A stretch of 26,818 nucleotides of DNA from JAAYUK01 sp035319145. GTDB taxonomy: Bacteria > Nitrospirota > Thermodesulfovibrionia > Thermodesulfovibrionales > Dissulfurispiraceae. The notes below the pieces were generated by a model. It made no database searches. It was given only the letters and a program-made list of their open reading frames with translations, and was not told the DNA's origin. Location of the stretch: the NCBI GenBank assembly GCA_035319145.1, contig DATHDH010000202.1, positions 1 to 26,818 on the forward strand, read 5' to 3'. A program made the position numbers and the translations under genes. Shown here in pieces: positions 1-8,745 of the stretch (position 1 is the first letter of the stretch; every line of letters starts with the position of its first letter).

Positions 1-7
1 ATGGAGC

Positions 8-340
8 ATGAATGACAAGCTTGTCCATGATCTCATAGTCGGCACCATGCGCCAGCGTTACGCCAAGGAATATAAGGAGATAATCGTCGATCCCGATACA
101 TGCCCGGAATTGATCCTCAAAAATCATGGCATGGTTCTCGCTGTGGTATCGGTCGAAACGGAGGGGAGCATTACTCCGGAGAAGGCTGACCAATGGAAGC
201 GCATCGCTGACGAGGGGGCCAAGCTTGTCCTGATGGTGCCGAAACAGTCTCGGGTTAACGTGACGGACATGTTGTGGCAGAAAATGCTGACGGACCGCGT
301 GAGCGTCGGCACCTATGAAATCGCGATATCAATGCCGTAG
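8..340 (+). CDS. Hypothetical protein, possibly nuclease-fold
   Basis: A 110-residue soluble protein that I do not recognise with certainty. No signal peptide or membrane segment is visible. The middle of the protein (about residues 32-85) has a hydrophobic strand followed by an acidic VSVETEGS stretch and then an EKADQWKRIA helix and an LVLMVPK strand. This strand-acid-helix-strand layout faintly resembles PD-(D/E)XK-like proteins of unknown role, but the catalytic residues cannot be assigned. The ATG at 8 lies at the very edge of the window, so a start further upstream cannot be excluded. An in-frame ATG-to-TGA stretch in another frame (positions 1-15) may be the tail of a preceding gene that overlaps it. 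It is convergent with citB, with 84 nt between them. Coding is likely; function is unknown. Confidence 0.55.
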   Translation: MNDKLVHDLIVGTMRQRYAKEYKEIIVDPDTCPELILKNHGMVLAVVSVETEGSITPEKADQWKRIADEGAKLVLMVPKQSRVNVTDMLWQKMLTDRVSVGTYEIAISMP

Positions 341-424
341 CGCCGTCACCTGCGCCTCTTGCCCGCCTCGCAATTGGCATTGTCCCTCTGAAATCCGTCG
401 CGGGTAAGAGCCGGAGACAGCCAG

Positions 425-1132
425 TTACCTGTCCGGAGGGTGCGGCTTCACCAGGCGAAAAAGCCTGTGCGGTCGGCCGACAGTTCCGTATTGCAGGACC
501 TCTTCAGCAATCCCCTGTCCTACCATGTAGTCAAGATACCCGCGTGCTGTAGAGCGGCTCACTCCTGCCGCCGCCGCAATCGCTTCGACCTTCTGGAATT
601 CTGCCCCCTGCACGAGGCTCTGCCTGATACGCTCCATGGTGCGGAGATCCAACCCCTTCGGTAATTTCCGCACGACGGACGGGTTGGCCGATCTGAGCGA
701 TTTGAGGTGCTCCACATAGATTTGATCGGCCTTTTCCGGGGCCTGCAGGTGCAACTTGAACTCGCGGTATTTCTCAAGGGCGTTCTGAAGGAGATCCAAA
801 TCAAACGGTTTTATCAGATAATCGAATATTCCTAGGCGAAAAGCTTCTTCGACAACACAGATCTCACGCGCAGCCGTAATCAGGATAACGTCGATGGGGA
901 TCGCCTCTGCCCTGATGCTTCGCAACGCCTCCATTCCGGGTCGATCCGGCAGATACATGTCGAGCAGGATGAGATCAGGCTTCAGATCGCCGATCTTTTT
1001 CATCGTCTGCTTGTAGTTGTGGGCGATGCCGGCCAGCTCATAGCCCGATTGGCGGCTCACATACTGACCGTGAAGATTCGCAATCATGAAGTCGTCGTCG
1101 ACGACAAGAACACGCAGGGCCCGGGATTTCAT
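425..1132 (-). CDS. citB: CitB/DcuR-type response regulator
   Basis: A 235-residue response regulator of the CitB/DpiA/DcuR family, the cytoplasmic partner of the adjacent sensor kinase. The receiver domain occupies about residues 7-120, with the acidic triad VVDDD near the N-terminus, the phosphoacceptor aspartate in LILLDMYLP (about D58) and the conserved lysine in YLIKPFD. The C-terminal half holds a helix-turn-helix (about 180-215, AAAAGVSRSTARGYLDYM) followed by the GTVGRPHRLF wing typical of the family. The ATG at 1132 was chosen over a longer upstream frame because it overlaps the kinase stop by four bases (ATGA) and has an AAAGGAGG ribosome site just upstream. CitB-type regulators activate citrate or C4-dicarboxylate uptake and fermentation genes; the divergent citrate-lyase operon is the obvious target. 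Confidence 0.92.
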   Translation of the reverse strand: MKSRALRVLVVDDDFMIANLHGQYVSRQSGYELAGIAHNYKQTMKKIGDLKPDLILLDMYLPDRPGMEALRSIRAEAIPIDVILITAAREICVVEEAFRLGIFDYLIKPFDLDLLQNALEKYREFKLHLQAPEKADQIYVEHLKSLRSANPSVVRKLPKGLDLRTMERIRQSLVQGAEFQKVEAIAAAAGVSRSTARGYLDYMVGQGIAEEVLQYGTVGRPHRLFRLVKPHPPDR

Positions 1133-2727
1133 TCCGTTGCCCTCCTTTCGGCAGGCAGATGGATATCGACAAGGGTTCCTTCGTCGGTGCTTGTGCACGC
1201 CACTGTTCCTTCGACATGCGAAACGAGGCCGGAGATCAATGAGAGGCCGACCCCCCTCTCAGCACCTTTCGTAGAGACGCCTTTTTCAAACAGATGGTCT
1301 CTGATTGCCGGATCGACACCGGGTCCGTTGTCGCTAACCCGCAGTATTACTCCAGCATCATCTTCCCTGACCAGAACGCCGACGCGGCCCTCTCCGCCAC
1401 CCGCAACCTTCAGGTGAAGGGCCTCAAACGCATTCTCAATGGTATTGCCGAGAATGGTCACGACGATATCACGGTGGGAGCACTGTTCTGAAACCCATGA
1501 GTCAGGATCAACCTCCAGTCGGATGCCGAGTTCCCCCGCCCGGTGAGACTTGCCGATCAAGATTCCCACAACAGCGGCATCGCGTATTCGCGCCAAATAA
1601 AACTGGAGCGATTCCTGATATTCATCATTAACCTGCTCAATCACATTCTTCGCGAGGTCGTATTCAGCCGTCTTGATCAGCCCGGAGATGAGGTGCAGTT
1701 TGTTCATAAACTCATGCCGCTGGCTTCTCAAAGTATCTGCATACTTGCTGATATCAGCGAGTTGAGTGTCGATTTGATCCAGCTGCATCTTGTCCCGAAA
1801 TGTGGCAACCGCGCCGATGATCTGCCCAGATAACACCACCGGAACTCTGTTGGCGATAACCAGGGTATTGCCGACCACTGTCTGCTGATCATATTGAGGG
1901 ATGCCGTTCTCAAGCACCTCGGGCAAACGGGTTGAATGGATGAGAGAGGTTATTTTCTTGCCGACAACATCGGAGTTCTCCAGATGCAGCATCTTCTTGG
2001 CCTCGCGGTTGCAGGTCACGATATCTCCCTGCTTATTGACGGCGACGATCCCTTCCCTGATTGCTTCGAGCACTGCCGCCTGCTCCCGGGTTGAAAAGGC
2101 TATCTCATGAGGCTCCATATCGAGAATCTCTTTCTTGATATGGCGGGACAGGAAATATGCGGCAACACAGCCGGAGGCAATGGCAACGGTTCCGATACCG
2201 CCGATGCCCAAGAGAATGAGAGAGAGTCGGCTCCAGATGTCATCAACGAGGAACCCGGTCGAAACAACCCCCACCTGCCTCCGGTCTGCATCAAATACCG
2301 GGACCTTCCCCCTGATGGAATATCCAAGCGTCCCGTGCGCCTTCGTGATGCTCTCCAGGCCTTTCAAGACATCGTCATTGTCTTCTCCGACCATACGCTT
2401 GCCGATTTCCTGCGGATTCGGGTGGCTGTACCGAATCAGGTTCATGCTGCTCACAACGACGAACTCGGCCCCGGTCCTCTTTCGTATTTCCTCGGCAATC
2501 GGCTGAATCACGCGGGCCGGCTCCACTCCACGAAACGCCTCGATCAGCTGCGGATGAGCAGCCGTCATTCTTGAAATCATGAGCGCCTGTTTGCCGGTTT
2601 CTGCGAAAACAAGCGACACAACTATATACGATACCGCTGCCATCATCAGAATCAGCAGGAATGCGGTGATGAGCGAAACGAGCGATGTGATTTTACTCCG
2701 CAACGTCATGCGGCGAAAAAGCTGCAC
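1129..2727 (-). CDS. citA: CitA/DcuS-type sensor histidine kinase
   Basis: A 532-residue membrane sensor kinase. In order: an N-terminal membrane helix (about 12-38); a periplasmic PAS-like sensor domain (about 40-170) with the CitA-like blocks RYSHPNP and SIRGKVPVFD, which in Klebsiella CitA belong to the citrate site; a second membrane helix (about 172-195); a cytoplasmic PAS domain (about 215-320); the H-box RHEFMNKLHLISGL with phospho-acceptor about H338; and an HATPase domain with the N-box NTIENAFEA, DNGPGVD and the glycine-rich GVGLSLI. The start is a GTG at 2727 with AAAGGAG 7-8 nt upstream; an ATG six codons further in is the alternative. It reads away from the transporter and is translationally coupled to citB. 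The ligand is most likely citrate given the neighbours; a C4-dicarboxylate is possible. Confidence 0.92.
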   Translation of the reverse strand: MQLFRRMTLRSKITSLVSLITAFLLILMMAAVSYIVVSLVFAETGKQALMISRMTAAHPQLIEAFRGVEPARVIQPIAEEIRKRTGAEFVVVSSMNLIRYSHPNPQEIGKRMVGEDNDDVLKGLESITKAHGTLGYSIRGKVPVFDADRRQVGVVSTGFLVDDIWSRLSLILLGIGGIGTVAIASGCVAAYFLSRHIKKEILDMEPHEIAFSTREQAAVLEAIREGIVAVNKQGDIVTCNREAKKMLHLENSDVVGKKITSLIHSTRLPEVLENGIPQYDQQTVVGNTLVIANRVPVVLSGQIIGAVATFRDKMQLDQIDTQLADISKYADTLRSQRHEFMNKLHLISGLIKTAEYDLAKNVIEQVNDEYQESLQFYLARIRDAAVVGILIGKSHRAGELGIRLEVDPDSWVSEQCSHRDIVVTILGNTIENAFEALHLKVAGGGEGRVGVLVREDDAGVILRVSDNGPGVDPAIRDHLFEKGVSTKGAERGVGLSLISGLVSHVEGTVACTSTDEGTLVDIHLPAERRATE

Positions 2728-3013
2728 CCGATCTCTCCTTTTCGTTATCGCAGTTTATATCCGATGCGAATACGCTCCGCTTCATCCGTTGTCACAATCG
2801 CCAAAATCGAAAAAAAAAGAAAATACCGCCTTATCAGGCAAATATCTTCTCAGATTATATCGGACTCGCCCAGAATAATTCAGGAAAGCGGAAACGCTAC
2901 GGGGTATGCATATTTAGACGCCGCCCGTTCGGATACCGAACGCTGAAGGGCATCGTCGCCGGAATCAGTAAAAACCGTCACCAAAACGACCGCCGGAAAG
3001 AGAGGGTCCGCAG
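2728..3013. promoter_or_regulatory. Divergent citA / citrate operon control region
   Basis: This 286-bp gap separates the leftward citAB pair from the rightward citrate operon and must hold both promoters. The half nearest citA is A/T-rich with a run of nine A residues, which would suit CitB-type regulators that bind A/T-rich sites. A possible rightward sigma70 promoter is TTATCA (2831-2836) and TTATAT (2855-2860) with an 18-bp spacer. A leftward TATAAA -10 candidate lies at 2754-2759. Both are weak matches. No ORF of note is present. Confidence 0.5.
2926..2942. repeat. Perfect 17-bp palindrome, putative operator
   Basis: CGTTCGG-ATA-CCGAACG is a perfect inverted repeat with 7-bp arms and a 3-bp centre, 71 bp before the transporter start codon and downstream of the candidate promoter. 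It lacks a T-tract, so it is more like a protein-binding site than a terminator. The GC-rich symmetry does not resemble the A/T-rich sites described for CitB/DpiA, so a second regulator may be involved. Confidence 0.5.
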
Positions 3014-4336
3014 ATGTTATTGGCTATTTCAGGATTCTTAATGGTTACCGTGTTCATGACGTTGATCATGACGAAGCGCATGTCGGCAATGACCGCATTG
3101 GTGGTTATTCCGATTCTCTTCGCACTCGGGCTCGGACTTTTCTTCAATTTTCCCGATATCGTTCCAAGCATGGCAAAAATCATGCGTGACGGTATCGTCA
3201 AGGTAGCACCGACCGGCATTATGATTATGTTCGCCATATTATATTTCGGCACAATGATCAGCGTCGGATTATTTGATCCACTCATAAACGGCATCATGAA
3301 GGCCACGCATGGAGATCCCCTCAAAATCACGATCGGCACGGCACTGCTCGCCATGCTGGTATCTCTCGACGGTGACGGTTCCACGACGTATATGGTGGTG
3401 TGTTCGGCGATGCTTGCCGTGCACCGGAGGGTCAACATGAGTCCCCTCATATTGCCGACCGTCGCAATATTGATGAACTGCGTGATGAACCTGCTTCCGT
3501 GGGGAGGCCCCACGGGACGCGTTATGGCTGCACTCGCCCAGGAATCAGGCCAGATTTTTGTCCCGCTCATCCCCGGGATGGCGGTAGCATCCATATGGGT
3601 ATTATGCATCGCATTCCTGCTGGGCAAGAAAGAGCGGAAAAGGTTGCATTACGTACCCGGCGCTCCAATGCCTGAGGTGAAAGAATCGGAAGTATCCATG
3701 GTGGAAGACGTTTCGATGAAACGTCCTAAACTGTTTTGGGTGAATCTGTTGCTGACGGCAACACTTATGACCCTGCTGGTAAAGGAAGTATTCTCGCTGA
3801 ACGTGCTGTTCATTATTGCAACGGCCATCGCGCTGATCATCAACTATCCGAATCTCAAAGATCAGCAGAAGATAATCGCCGAGCATGGGGCGAATGCCAT
3901 GCCGGTCGTAAGCATGGTTTTCTGTGCCGGGATTTTCATGGGCATTATGTCCGGAACGAAGATGGTCGACGCAATGGCCGGGTTGCTGGTAAACAATATA
4001 CCTCCCTCGATGGGCCCGCATATCGCAGTGTTTACCGCGCTGACCAGCCTGCCCTTTACCTATTTCCTTACGAATGATGCGTACTACTTCGGAATTCTTC
4101 CGGTTCTCGTAAAAACTGCTGCGGCATACGGCATCGGCCCCGCCGAGATGGGCCGCGCAGCGCTTGTTGGCCAGGGATCGCACCTCCTGAGCCCGTTGGT
4201 TCCCTCGACATATCTGTTGGTCGGCATGTCCGGCATCAACTTCGGCGATTTGCAGAAATCAGCGCTCCTCTGGGCGCTCGGTTCTTCGCTGGTAATGATG
4301 TTGACAGCCCTGACGCTCGGCTTTATCCCATGGTGA
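3014..4336 (+). CDS. CitMHS-family citrate transporter
   Basis: A 440-residue, very hydrophobic inner-membrane protein with roughly 11-12 membrane segments. It resembles the CitMHS family (metal-citrate:proton symporters such as Bacillus CitM/CitH). Family-like blocks are SLDGDGSTTYMVV (about 116-128), NLLPWGGPTGRV (about 158-169) and FLTNDAYYFGILPV (about 353-366). It would import citrate, probably complexed with a divalent metal and with protons. It is the first gene of the operon that encodes citrate lyase, 46 nt before citC, and diverges from citAB. A GAGAGGG ribosome site precedes the ATG. Citrate-fermenting enterobacteria use CitS or CitT carriers in this role, so a CitMHS carrier is a substitution. 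The exact metal preference cannot be read from the sequence. Confidence 0.9.
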   Translation: MLLAISGFLMVTVFMTLIMTKRMSAMTALVVIPILFALGLGLFFNFPDIVPSMAKIMRDGIVKVAPTGIMIMFAILYFGTMISVGLFDPLINGIMKATHGDPLKITIGTALLAMLVSLDGDGSTTYMVVCSAMLAVHRRVNMSPLILPTVAILMNCVMNLLPWGGPTGRVMAALAQESGQIFVPLIPGMAVASIWVLCIAFLLGKKERKRLHYVPGAPMPEVKESEVSMVEDVSMKRPKLFWVNLLLTATLMTLLVKEVFSLNVLFIIATAIALIINYPNLKDQQKIIAEHGANAMPVVSMVFCAGIFMGIMSGTKMVDAMAGLLVNNIPPSMGPHIAVFTALTSLPFTYFLTNDAYYFGILPVLVKTAAAYGIGPAEMGRAALVGQGSHLLSPLVPSTYLLVGMSGINFGDLQKSALLWALGSSLVMMLTALTLGFIPW

Positions 4337-4382
4337 ATCAGTTGGGCTTGCCAGTACCCTTGTCGGCGGACGCTTCCGGACA

Positions 4383-5426
4383 ATGGACACAGAGAGCCTG
4401 ACCGAAGAGACGCTGCTCCATTCCGGCAGAGAGTCGGCGCGGGTCGCTGATTTTCTTCGTAGCCAGGGGCTACAGCTGGATGATGATGTTGAATTCACCG
4501 TTGTCCTTGCCGCGCAAGGCTCGATAGCAGCCACCGGTTCGTTTGCAGGACGGGTGTTGAAGTGCATCGCGGTCGACCCGCAGTATCTTCAATCCGGTTT
4601 GTCGGCAAAAATTGTGACCCGTCTTATTCGGGAAGAATATATCCTCGGCAGGACCCATCTTTTTCTGTTCACCAGACCGGCCAATGTTCCGATCTTCTCG
4701 AGTTTCGGGTTTTATATCGTCCACGTTGTACCTTCACAAGTCGCCCTGATGGAAAACGTTCCCAACGGCATTCAAAGGTTTTTGCGCACGCTGTCGACAT
4801 CGGCTCCCAAGGGGAAAAATGCGGCGGCCATCGTCGTAAACTGCAATCCGTTCACGCTGGGGCATAAACATCTGATCGAATATGCCGCTGCGCGCTGCGA
4901 CATGCTGCACCTGTTCGTCGTCTCCGAAGACAAATCGAGCTTCCCGGCCGATGTGCGATACAGGCTCGTTGTCGAAGGAACAAAAAACATTGCTCATGTT
5001 CACGTCCACAAAGGCGGAGACTATATCATTTCTGCGGCGACCTTTCCGACATATTTCATCAAGGAATACCAGGAACAGGTAGAGACCCACGCGCTGCTCG
5101 ATATCGGTATTTTTGGAACACGTATCGCACCGGCCCTGGGCATAGTGAAAAGATATGTCGGGGAAGAGCCGTTCTGCAAGGTTACGGCAACCTACAACAG
5201 AATCATGCAAGACGTGCTGCCGAGATACGGGGTCGATCTCGAAGTGATCCCGCGATTGACATCAGGAGGGGGTGCGGTCAGTGCCTCGAGAGTGAGGGCG
5301 CTCATGCGCGAGGGCAAGCTGGAGCAGACACGCGAACTCGTGCCTGACTCGACATATGCGTTCCTGATGTCGGAGGAAGCGCGGCCTGTCATCAGGCGCA
5401 TTCAGGAAGCAGGACAGAGGCATTGA
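4383..5426 (+). CDS. citC: Citrate lyase ligase (acetyl:citrate lyase ligase)
   Basis: A 347-residue enzyme that activates citrate lyase by acetylating the thiol of the prosthetic group on CitD, using ATP and acetate. The N-terminal part (about 20-130) looks like a GNAT acyltransferase fold (AVDPQYLQSGLSAKIVTRLI, with FGFYIV near its end). The C-terminal part (about 140-340) is a nucleotidyltransferase domain beginning AAIVVNCNPFTLGHKHLIEYA, whose GHKH is the HxGH-like nucleotide-binding motif. The downstream block ASRVRALMREG is typical of the C-terminal lobe. Length matches known CitC proteins (about 330-350). It sits between the transporter and citD, as expected for a citCDEFXG order. Confidence 0.95.
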   Translation: MDTESLTEETLLHSGRESARVADFLRSQGLQLDDDVEFTVVLAAQGSIAATGSFAGRVLKCIAVDPQYLQSGLSAKIVTRLIREEYILGRTHLFLFTRPANVPIFSSFGFYIVHVVPSQVALMENVPNGIQRFLRTLSTSAPKGKNAAAIVVNCNPFTLGHKHLIEYAAARCDMLHLFVVSEDKSSFPADVRYRLVVEGTKNIAHVHVHKGGDYIISAATFPTYFIKEYQEQVETHALLDIGIFGTRIAPALGIVKRYVGEEPFCKVTATYNRIMQDVLPRYGVDLEVIPRLTSGGGAVSASRVRALMREGKLEQTRELVPDSTYAFLMSEEARPVIRRIQEAGQRH

Positions 5427-5457
5427 GCCTGCAAAAGCACCAATACATGAGGTGGGT

Positions 5458-5763
5458 ATGAAAATCAAGGATGTTGGCATAGCCGGAACCCTCGAATCCA
5501 GCGATATCTCAATACGCATCGAGAACTCTGAAAGCGAGGGCATAGAAATCGAGCTGAAAAGCAGCGTTGAAAACCAGTTCGGCAATCAGATCAGAAAAGT
5601 CATCACGCAGACCCTCCTCGATATGGGCGTTCAGCATGCGGCCGTACATGCGGTCGACAAAGGCGCCCTCGACTGTACCATCAGGGCGCGCGTGATGACC
5701 GCGGTAAGCAGGGCGACAAAGCGGAATTGCATCCCGTGGGAGGTGGACAGATGCGCCGAATGA
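5458..5763 (+). CDS. citD: Citrate lyase acyl carrier protein (gamma)
   Basis: A 101-residue acyl carrier subunit of citrate lyase. The N-terminus carries the AGTLESSD motif; the first serine after the glutamate is residue 14, matching Ser14 of Klebsiella CitD, the attachment site of the 2'-(5''-phosphoribosyl)-3'-dephospho-CoA arm. The C-terminal half has the conserved DKGALDCTIRARVMTAVSRA block. The ATG at 5458 was chosen over a GTG two codons upstream because it gives the family's usual MKI start and keeps a GAGG ribosome site at suitable spacing. The end overlaps citE by 13 nt, suggesting translational coupling. Confidence 0.95.
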   Translation: MKIKDVGIAGTLESSDISIRIENSESEGIEIELKSSVENQFGNQIRKVITQTLLDMGVQHAAVHAVDKGALDCTIRARVMTAVSRATKRNCIPWEVDRCAE

Positions 5764-6632
5764 GAAGGAGCATGCTGTATGTCCCCGGGAACAATCCCGG
5801 GATGATCCGCGATGTGCATATTTATCGATCCGATGCGATCATGTTCGATCTCGAAGACTCGGTTTCGCTCAATGAAAAAGATGCGGCCCGCATGCTCCTC
5901 TACAATTCGCTGCTGACCTTCGATTTCGGACAGGCCGAGATTCTTGTCCGGGTCAACGGATTGAACACCGCCTTCGGCCGCGACGATTTTGAAGCGATCG
6001 TCAGGGCCAGGCCTGACGCAATTCGCCTGCCCAAGACGGATACGCCGGAAGATGTCGTCGAAGCCGATGAACTTATTTCCGGCATTGAGCGACAGAGCGG
6101 CATCGAAACGGGATCGATCAAGCTTGTAGCGGCCATTGAAAGCGCGCTCGGTGTGATCAATGCACCTCGAATCGCAATGGCGAGCGGACGCCTTATCGGC
6201 ATGGCGCTTGGGGCTGAAGACTTCGTAACCGACCTCAAAACCTCCCGATCGGCAGACGGGATAGAGCTTCTCACCGCGCGCAGCATGGTTCTGTTCGCTG
6301 CGCGTGCGGCGGGAATCGATGCGTTCGATACCGTTTTCCCTGATGTCAACGATGAGGAAGGATTCATTCGAGAAGTCAAGTTGATCAAGCAGCTCGGCTT
6401 CGACGGCAAGTCCATCATCAATCCCCGTCAAATCGAAATTGTTCACCAGATATTCACCCCGACCGAAGCAGAAATCACCTACGCTATGCGCGTACTGGAA
6501 GCCATACGGGAAGCCGAATCAAAAGGCTCCGGCGTTATCAGCTTGAACGGAAAAATGATTGATAAACCGATAGTGGAACGCGCCCGTCGTGTCCTCGCTT
6601 TTGCTGAAGCAGCAGGCGGGCAGGCCGGATGA
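5751..6632 (+). CDS. citE: Citrate lyase beta subunit (citryl-CoA lyase)
   Basis: A 293-residue TIM-barrel subunit of the HpcH/HpaI-CitE family that splits citryl-ACP into oxaloacetate and acetyl-ACP. Recognisable blocks are RRSMLYVPGNNPGM at the start, MFDLEDSVSLNEKDAAR (about 30-46), VRVNGLNT, RLPKTDT, the magnesium-binding glutamate in VAAIESALGVINAPRIA and the aspartate in ALGAEDFVTDL, then KSIINPRQIE near the C-terminus. The ATG at 5751 follows a GGGAGG ribosome site about 7 nt away inside the end of citD; an ATG three codons later is an alternative. Length is close to the usual 290-305 residues. It lies 10 nt before citF. Confidence 0.95.
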   Translation: MRRMRRSMLYVPGNNPGMIRDVHIYRSDAIMFDLEDSVSLNEKDAARMLLYNSLLTFDFGQAEILVRVNGLNTAFGRDDFEAIVRARPDAIRLPKTDTPEDVVEADELISGIERQSGIETGSIKLVAAIESALGVINAPRIAMASGRLIGMALGAEDFVTDLKTSRSADGIELLTARSMVLFAARAAGIDAFDTVFPDVNDEEGFIREVKLIKQLGFDGKSIINPRQIEIVHQIFTPTEAEITYAMRVLEAIREAESKGSGVISLNGKMIDKPIVERARRVLAFAEAAGGQAG

Positions 6633-6642
6633 GGAGAATATC

Positions 6643-8205
6643 ATGAAAAACGAAGTCGGCAAAGAAATACCCCCGTCAATCCCCGGAATCGGCGACCTTC
6701 GTCCGTACCATTGTACGATGATCAACGGACAGGCGAAGAATATCCAGCGTCTGAAAGACAGACAAATGAATCCCGATAAAAACAAGATCGTTGATTCTCT
6801 CGAAACGGCTATCCGGGCGACAGGCCTCCGAAGCGGCATGACGATCTCGTTTCATCACCACTTTCGCAACGGCGACTATGTCATCAACATGGTACTTGAT
6901 ACTCTTGCCAAAATGGGCATCCGCGACTTGGTGCTCGCGCCAAGTTCGCTGTCGGAGATACATGCGCCGATAATCGGGCACATCAGGAACGGCGTCATCC
7001 GCCGCATCGAAACGAGCGGGCTGCGCGGGCCTCTGGCAGAAGCCATCTCCGATGGTTTTATGGATATTCCGGTCGTCATCAACTCCCATGGCGGCCGCGC
7101 CAGAAGAATCGCTGCGGGTGAGCTACCCATTGATGTCGCCTTTCTCGGTGTGCCATCCTGCGATCCGAGCGGCAACGCGAACGGCTATTCCCGTGCGAAC
7201 AACGCCGCCTCCGAGTGCGGCTCGCTCGGCTATGCCAAATTCGATGCCCAGCACGCAAAACATGTCGTTTTTCTCACCGATAATATTGTCGACTATCCGA
7301 ACGTGCCGTTCGGCATACCGGAATCGCAGGTCGACTACGTGGTTGTTGTCGACGCCATCGGCGATCCGAAAGGAATCATGTCCGGGGCACTACGCTTTAC
7401 CTCGAATCCGAAAGACCTGCTGATTGCACGCGGAGCTGCCGGAGTCATCGAAGCCTCGGGGTATTTCGAGGACGGATTCTCGCTCCAGACCGGCTCAGGC
7501 GGTGCCTCGCTTGCCGTCACGCGCTTCCTTAAAGAGAAAATGATCGCCAGAAATATCAAGGCGAGCTTCGCGCTTGGGGGCATTACCGCGCCCATCGTCG
7601 CGCTTCACGAAGAAGGCCTCATCGGACGGTTGCTCGATGTCCAGAGTTTCGACATGAAGGCCGTAGAGTCGCTGAAAAACAATCGATTCCACCATCAAAT
7701 AGATGTCGGATATTACGCGAATCCCGACAACAAGGGGTGCGCAGCGCATCAGTTGGATATCGTCATTCTGAGCGCGCTCGAAATCGATCTCGATTTCAAC
7801 GTCAATGTCATCACCGGGTCAGACGGCGTTATCCGTGGAGCGTCAGGCGGGCACTGCGATACCGCGGCGGGGGCCTCTGTGGCAATTATCGTCGCCCCGC
7901 TCATCCGCGGCAGGATGCCAACCATTGTGGATCGCGTCACCACCGTCATTACTCCCGGAAAGACGATAGATGTTCTGGTCACCGATCAAGGGATTGCGGT
8001 CAACCCGCTCAGGAAGGACCTTCAGGACAATTTGAGGGCGGCCAAGATTCCTACGGTATCGATCGATGAACTCAAGACAAAGGCAAACCGCGTCGTAGGA
8101 GATCCCGAGCCGATCAAGGTCGAGGACAAGATTGTCGGCGTTGTGAAATATCGCGACGGGTCTATTATTGACGTCATCCGCCAGATCAGGAGATCCGTCG
8201 AGTGA
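6643..8205 (+). CDS. citF: Citrate lyase alpha subunit (citrate:acetyl-ACP transferase)
   Basis: A 520-residue CoA-transferase-family subunit that exchanges acetyl-ACP for citryl-ACP. Family features include the N-terminal GTMTISFHHHFRNGDYV-like block (here SGMTISFHHHFRNGDYV), VINSHGGRARRI, the central AFLGVPSCDPSGNANG and the C-terminal GASGGHCDTAAGASVAIIVA and VLVTDQGIAVNP blocks. Length fits known CitF proteins (about 505-520). The ATG at 6643 has a GAGGAG ribosome site 6-7 nt upstream and leaves 10 nt after citE; an alternative frame extension upstream would overlap citE. The last bases overlap the GTG start of citX. Confidence 0.95.
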   Translation: MKNEVGKEIPPSIPGIGDLRPYHCTMINGQAKNIQRLKDRQMNPDKNKIVDSLETAIRATGLRSGMTISFHHHFRNGDYVINMVLDTLAKMGIRDLVLAPSSLSEIHAPIIGHIRNGVIRRIETSGLRGPLAEAISDGFMDIPVVINSHGGRARRIAAGELPIDVAFLGVPSCDPSGNANGYSRANNAASECGSLGYAKFDAQHAKHVVFLTDNIVDYPNVPFGIPESQVDYVVVVDAIGDPKGIMSGALRFTSNPKDLLIARGAAGVIEASGYFEDGFSLQTGSGGASLAVTRFLKEKMIARNIKASFALGGITAPIVALHEEGLIGRLLDVQSFDMKAVESLKNNRFHHQIDVGYYANPDNKGCAAHQLDIVILSALEIDLDFNVNVITGSDGVIRGASGGHCDTAAGASVAIIVAPLIRGRMPTIVDRVTTVITPGKTIDVLVTDQGIAVNPLRKDLQDNLRAAKIPTVSIDELKTKANRVVGDPEPIKVEDKIVGVVKYRDGSIIDVIRQIRRSVE

Positions 8206-8741
8206 AAACAGCAGCTGTCGGTCGCGAGGTAACGCTCGCGGATATCCTGAGCGCGCGGGAAAAGCGAGCGGAGATACAGTTGCTTTTGGTGGCTGAACAT
8301 AAGGCACCGCTCGTATCGTTCACGGTCAATATGCCGGGACCGATGAAACTAACTCGCGAAAGCATGATTATCTTCCATGAAGGCCTGAACGTTCTTGTAC
8401 AAACGCTTTCCGAGCGGAGAGTTGCGACCGTTTATAAAGAAGCATGCCTCCGCGAAACCGGCCCTGAAGCATTCATTTCGGTCGATTGTACGCCGCATAT
8501 CCTGAAGGACATGCTCGTAACTGTCGAGAATACCCATATGCTCGGAAGGCTCTTCGATTTCGATGTCATTTCCCCGGAAGGAGAGCCGCTTTCCCGTTCG
8601 GCTCTTGGCTATGAAGAACGAAAATGTCTCCTGTGCAATCAGACTGCGCATGTCTGTACGCGGAGCCGGCGGCATCCGATGAAGACCGTGCTTCGCAGGA
8701 TTCATGCGCTTGTCGATATGTTTTGTCAAAGAAAGGCATAA
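8202..8741 (+). CDS. citX: Apo-citrate lyase phosphoribosyl-dephospho-CoA transferase
   Basis: A 179-residue holo-ACP synthase that transfers the triphosphoribosyl-dephospho-CoA made by CitG onto Ser14 of CitD. It has the CitX hallmarks GRLFDFDVISPEG (about 125-137), which resembles a nucleotidyltransferase metal site, and the C-terminal KCLLCNQTAHVCTRSRRHP motif with three cysteines. The start is a GTG at 8202 whose last bases overlap the citF TGA stop (GTGA), a typical coupled arrangement. Length matches E. coli CitX. It is separate from citG here, as in E. coli, and not fused as in some Firmicutes. Confidence 0.93.
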   Translation: MKTAAVGREVTLADILSAREKRAEIQLLLVAEHKAPLVSFTVNMPGPMKLTRESMIIFHEGLNVLVQTLSERRVATVYKEACLRETGPEAFISVDCTPHILKDMLVTVENTHMLGRLFDFDVISPEGEPLSRSALGYEERKCLLCNQTAHVCTRSRRHPMKTVLRRIHALVDMFCQRKA

Positions 8742-8745
8742 GATA

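Noticed and set aside
2965..3627. Long minus-strand frame opposite the citrate transporter
   Set aside because: It is a shadow of the transporter gene, which has clear family motifs; the antisense translation shows none.
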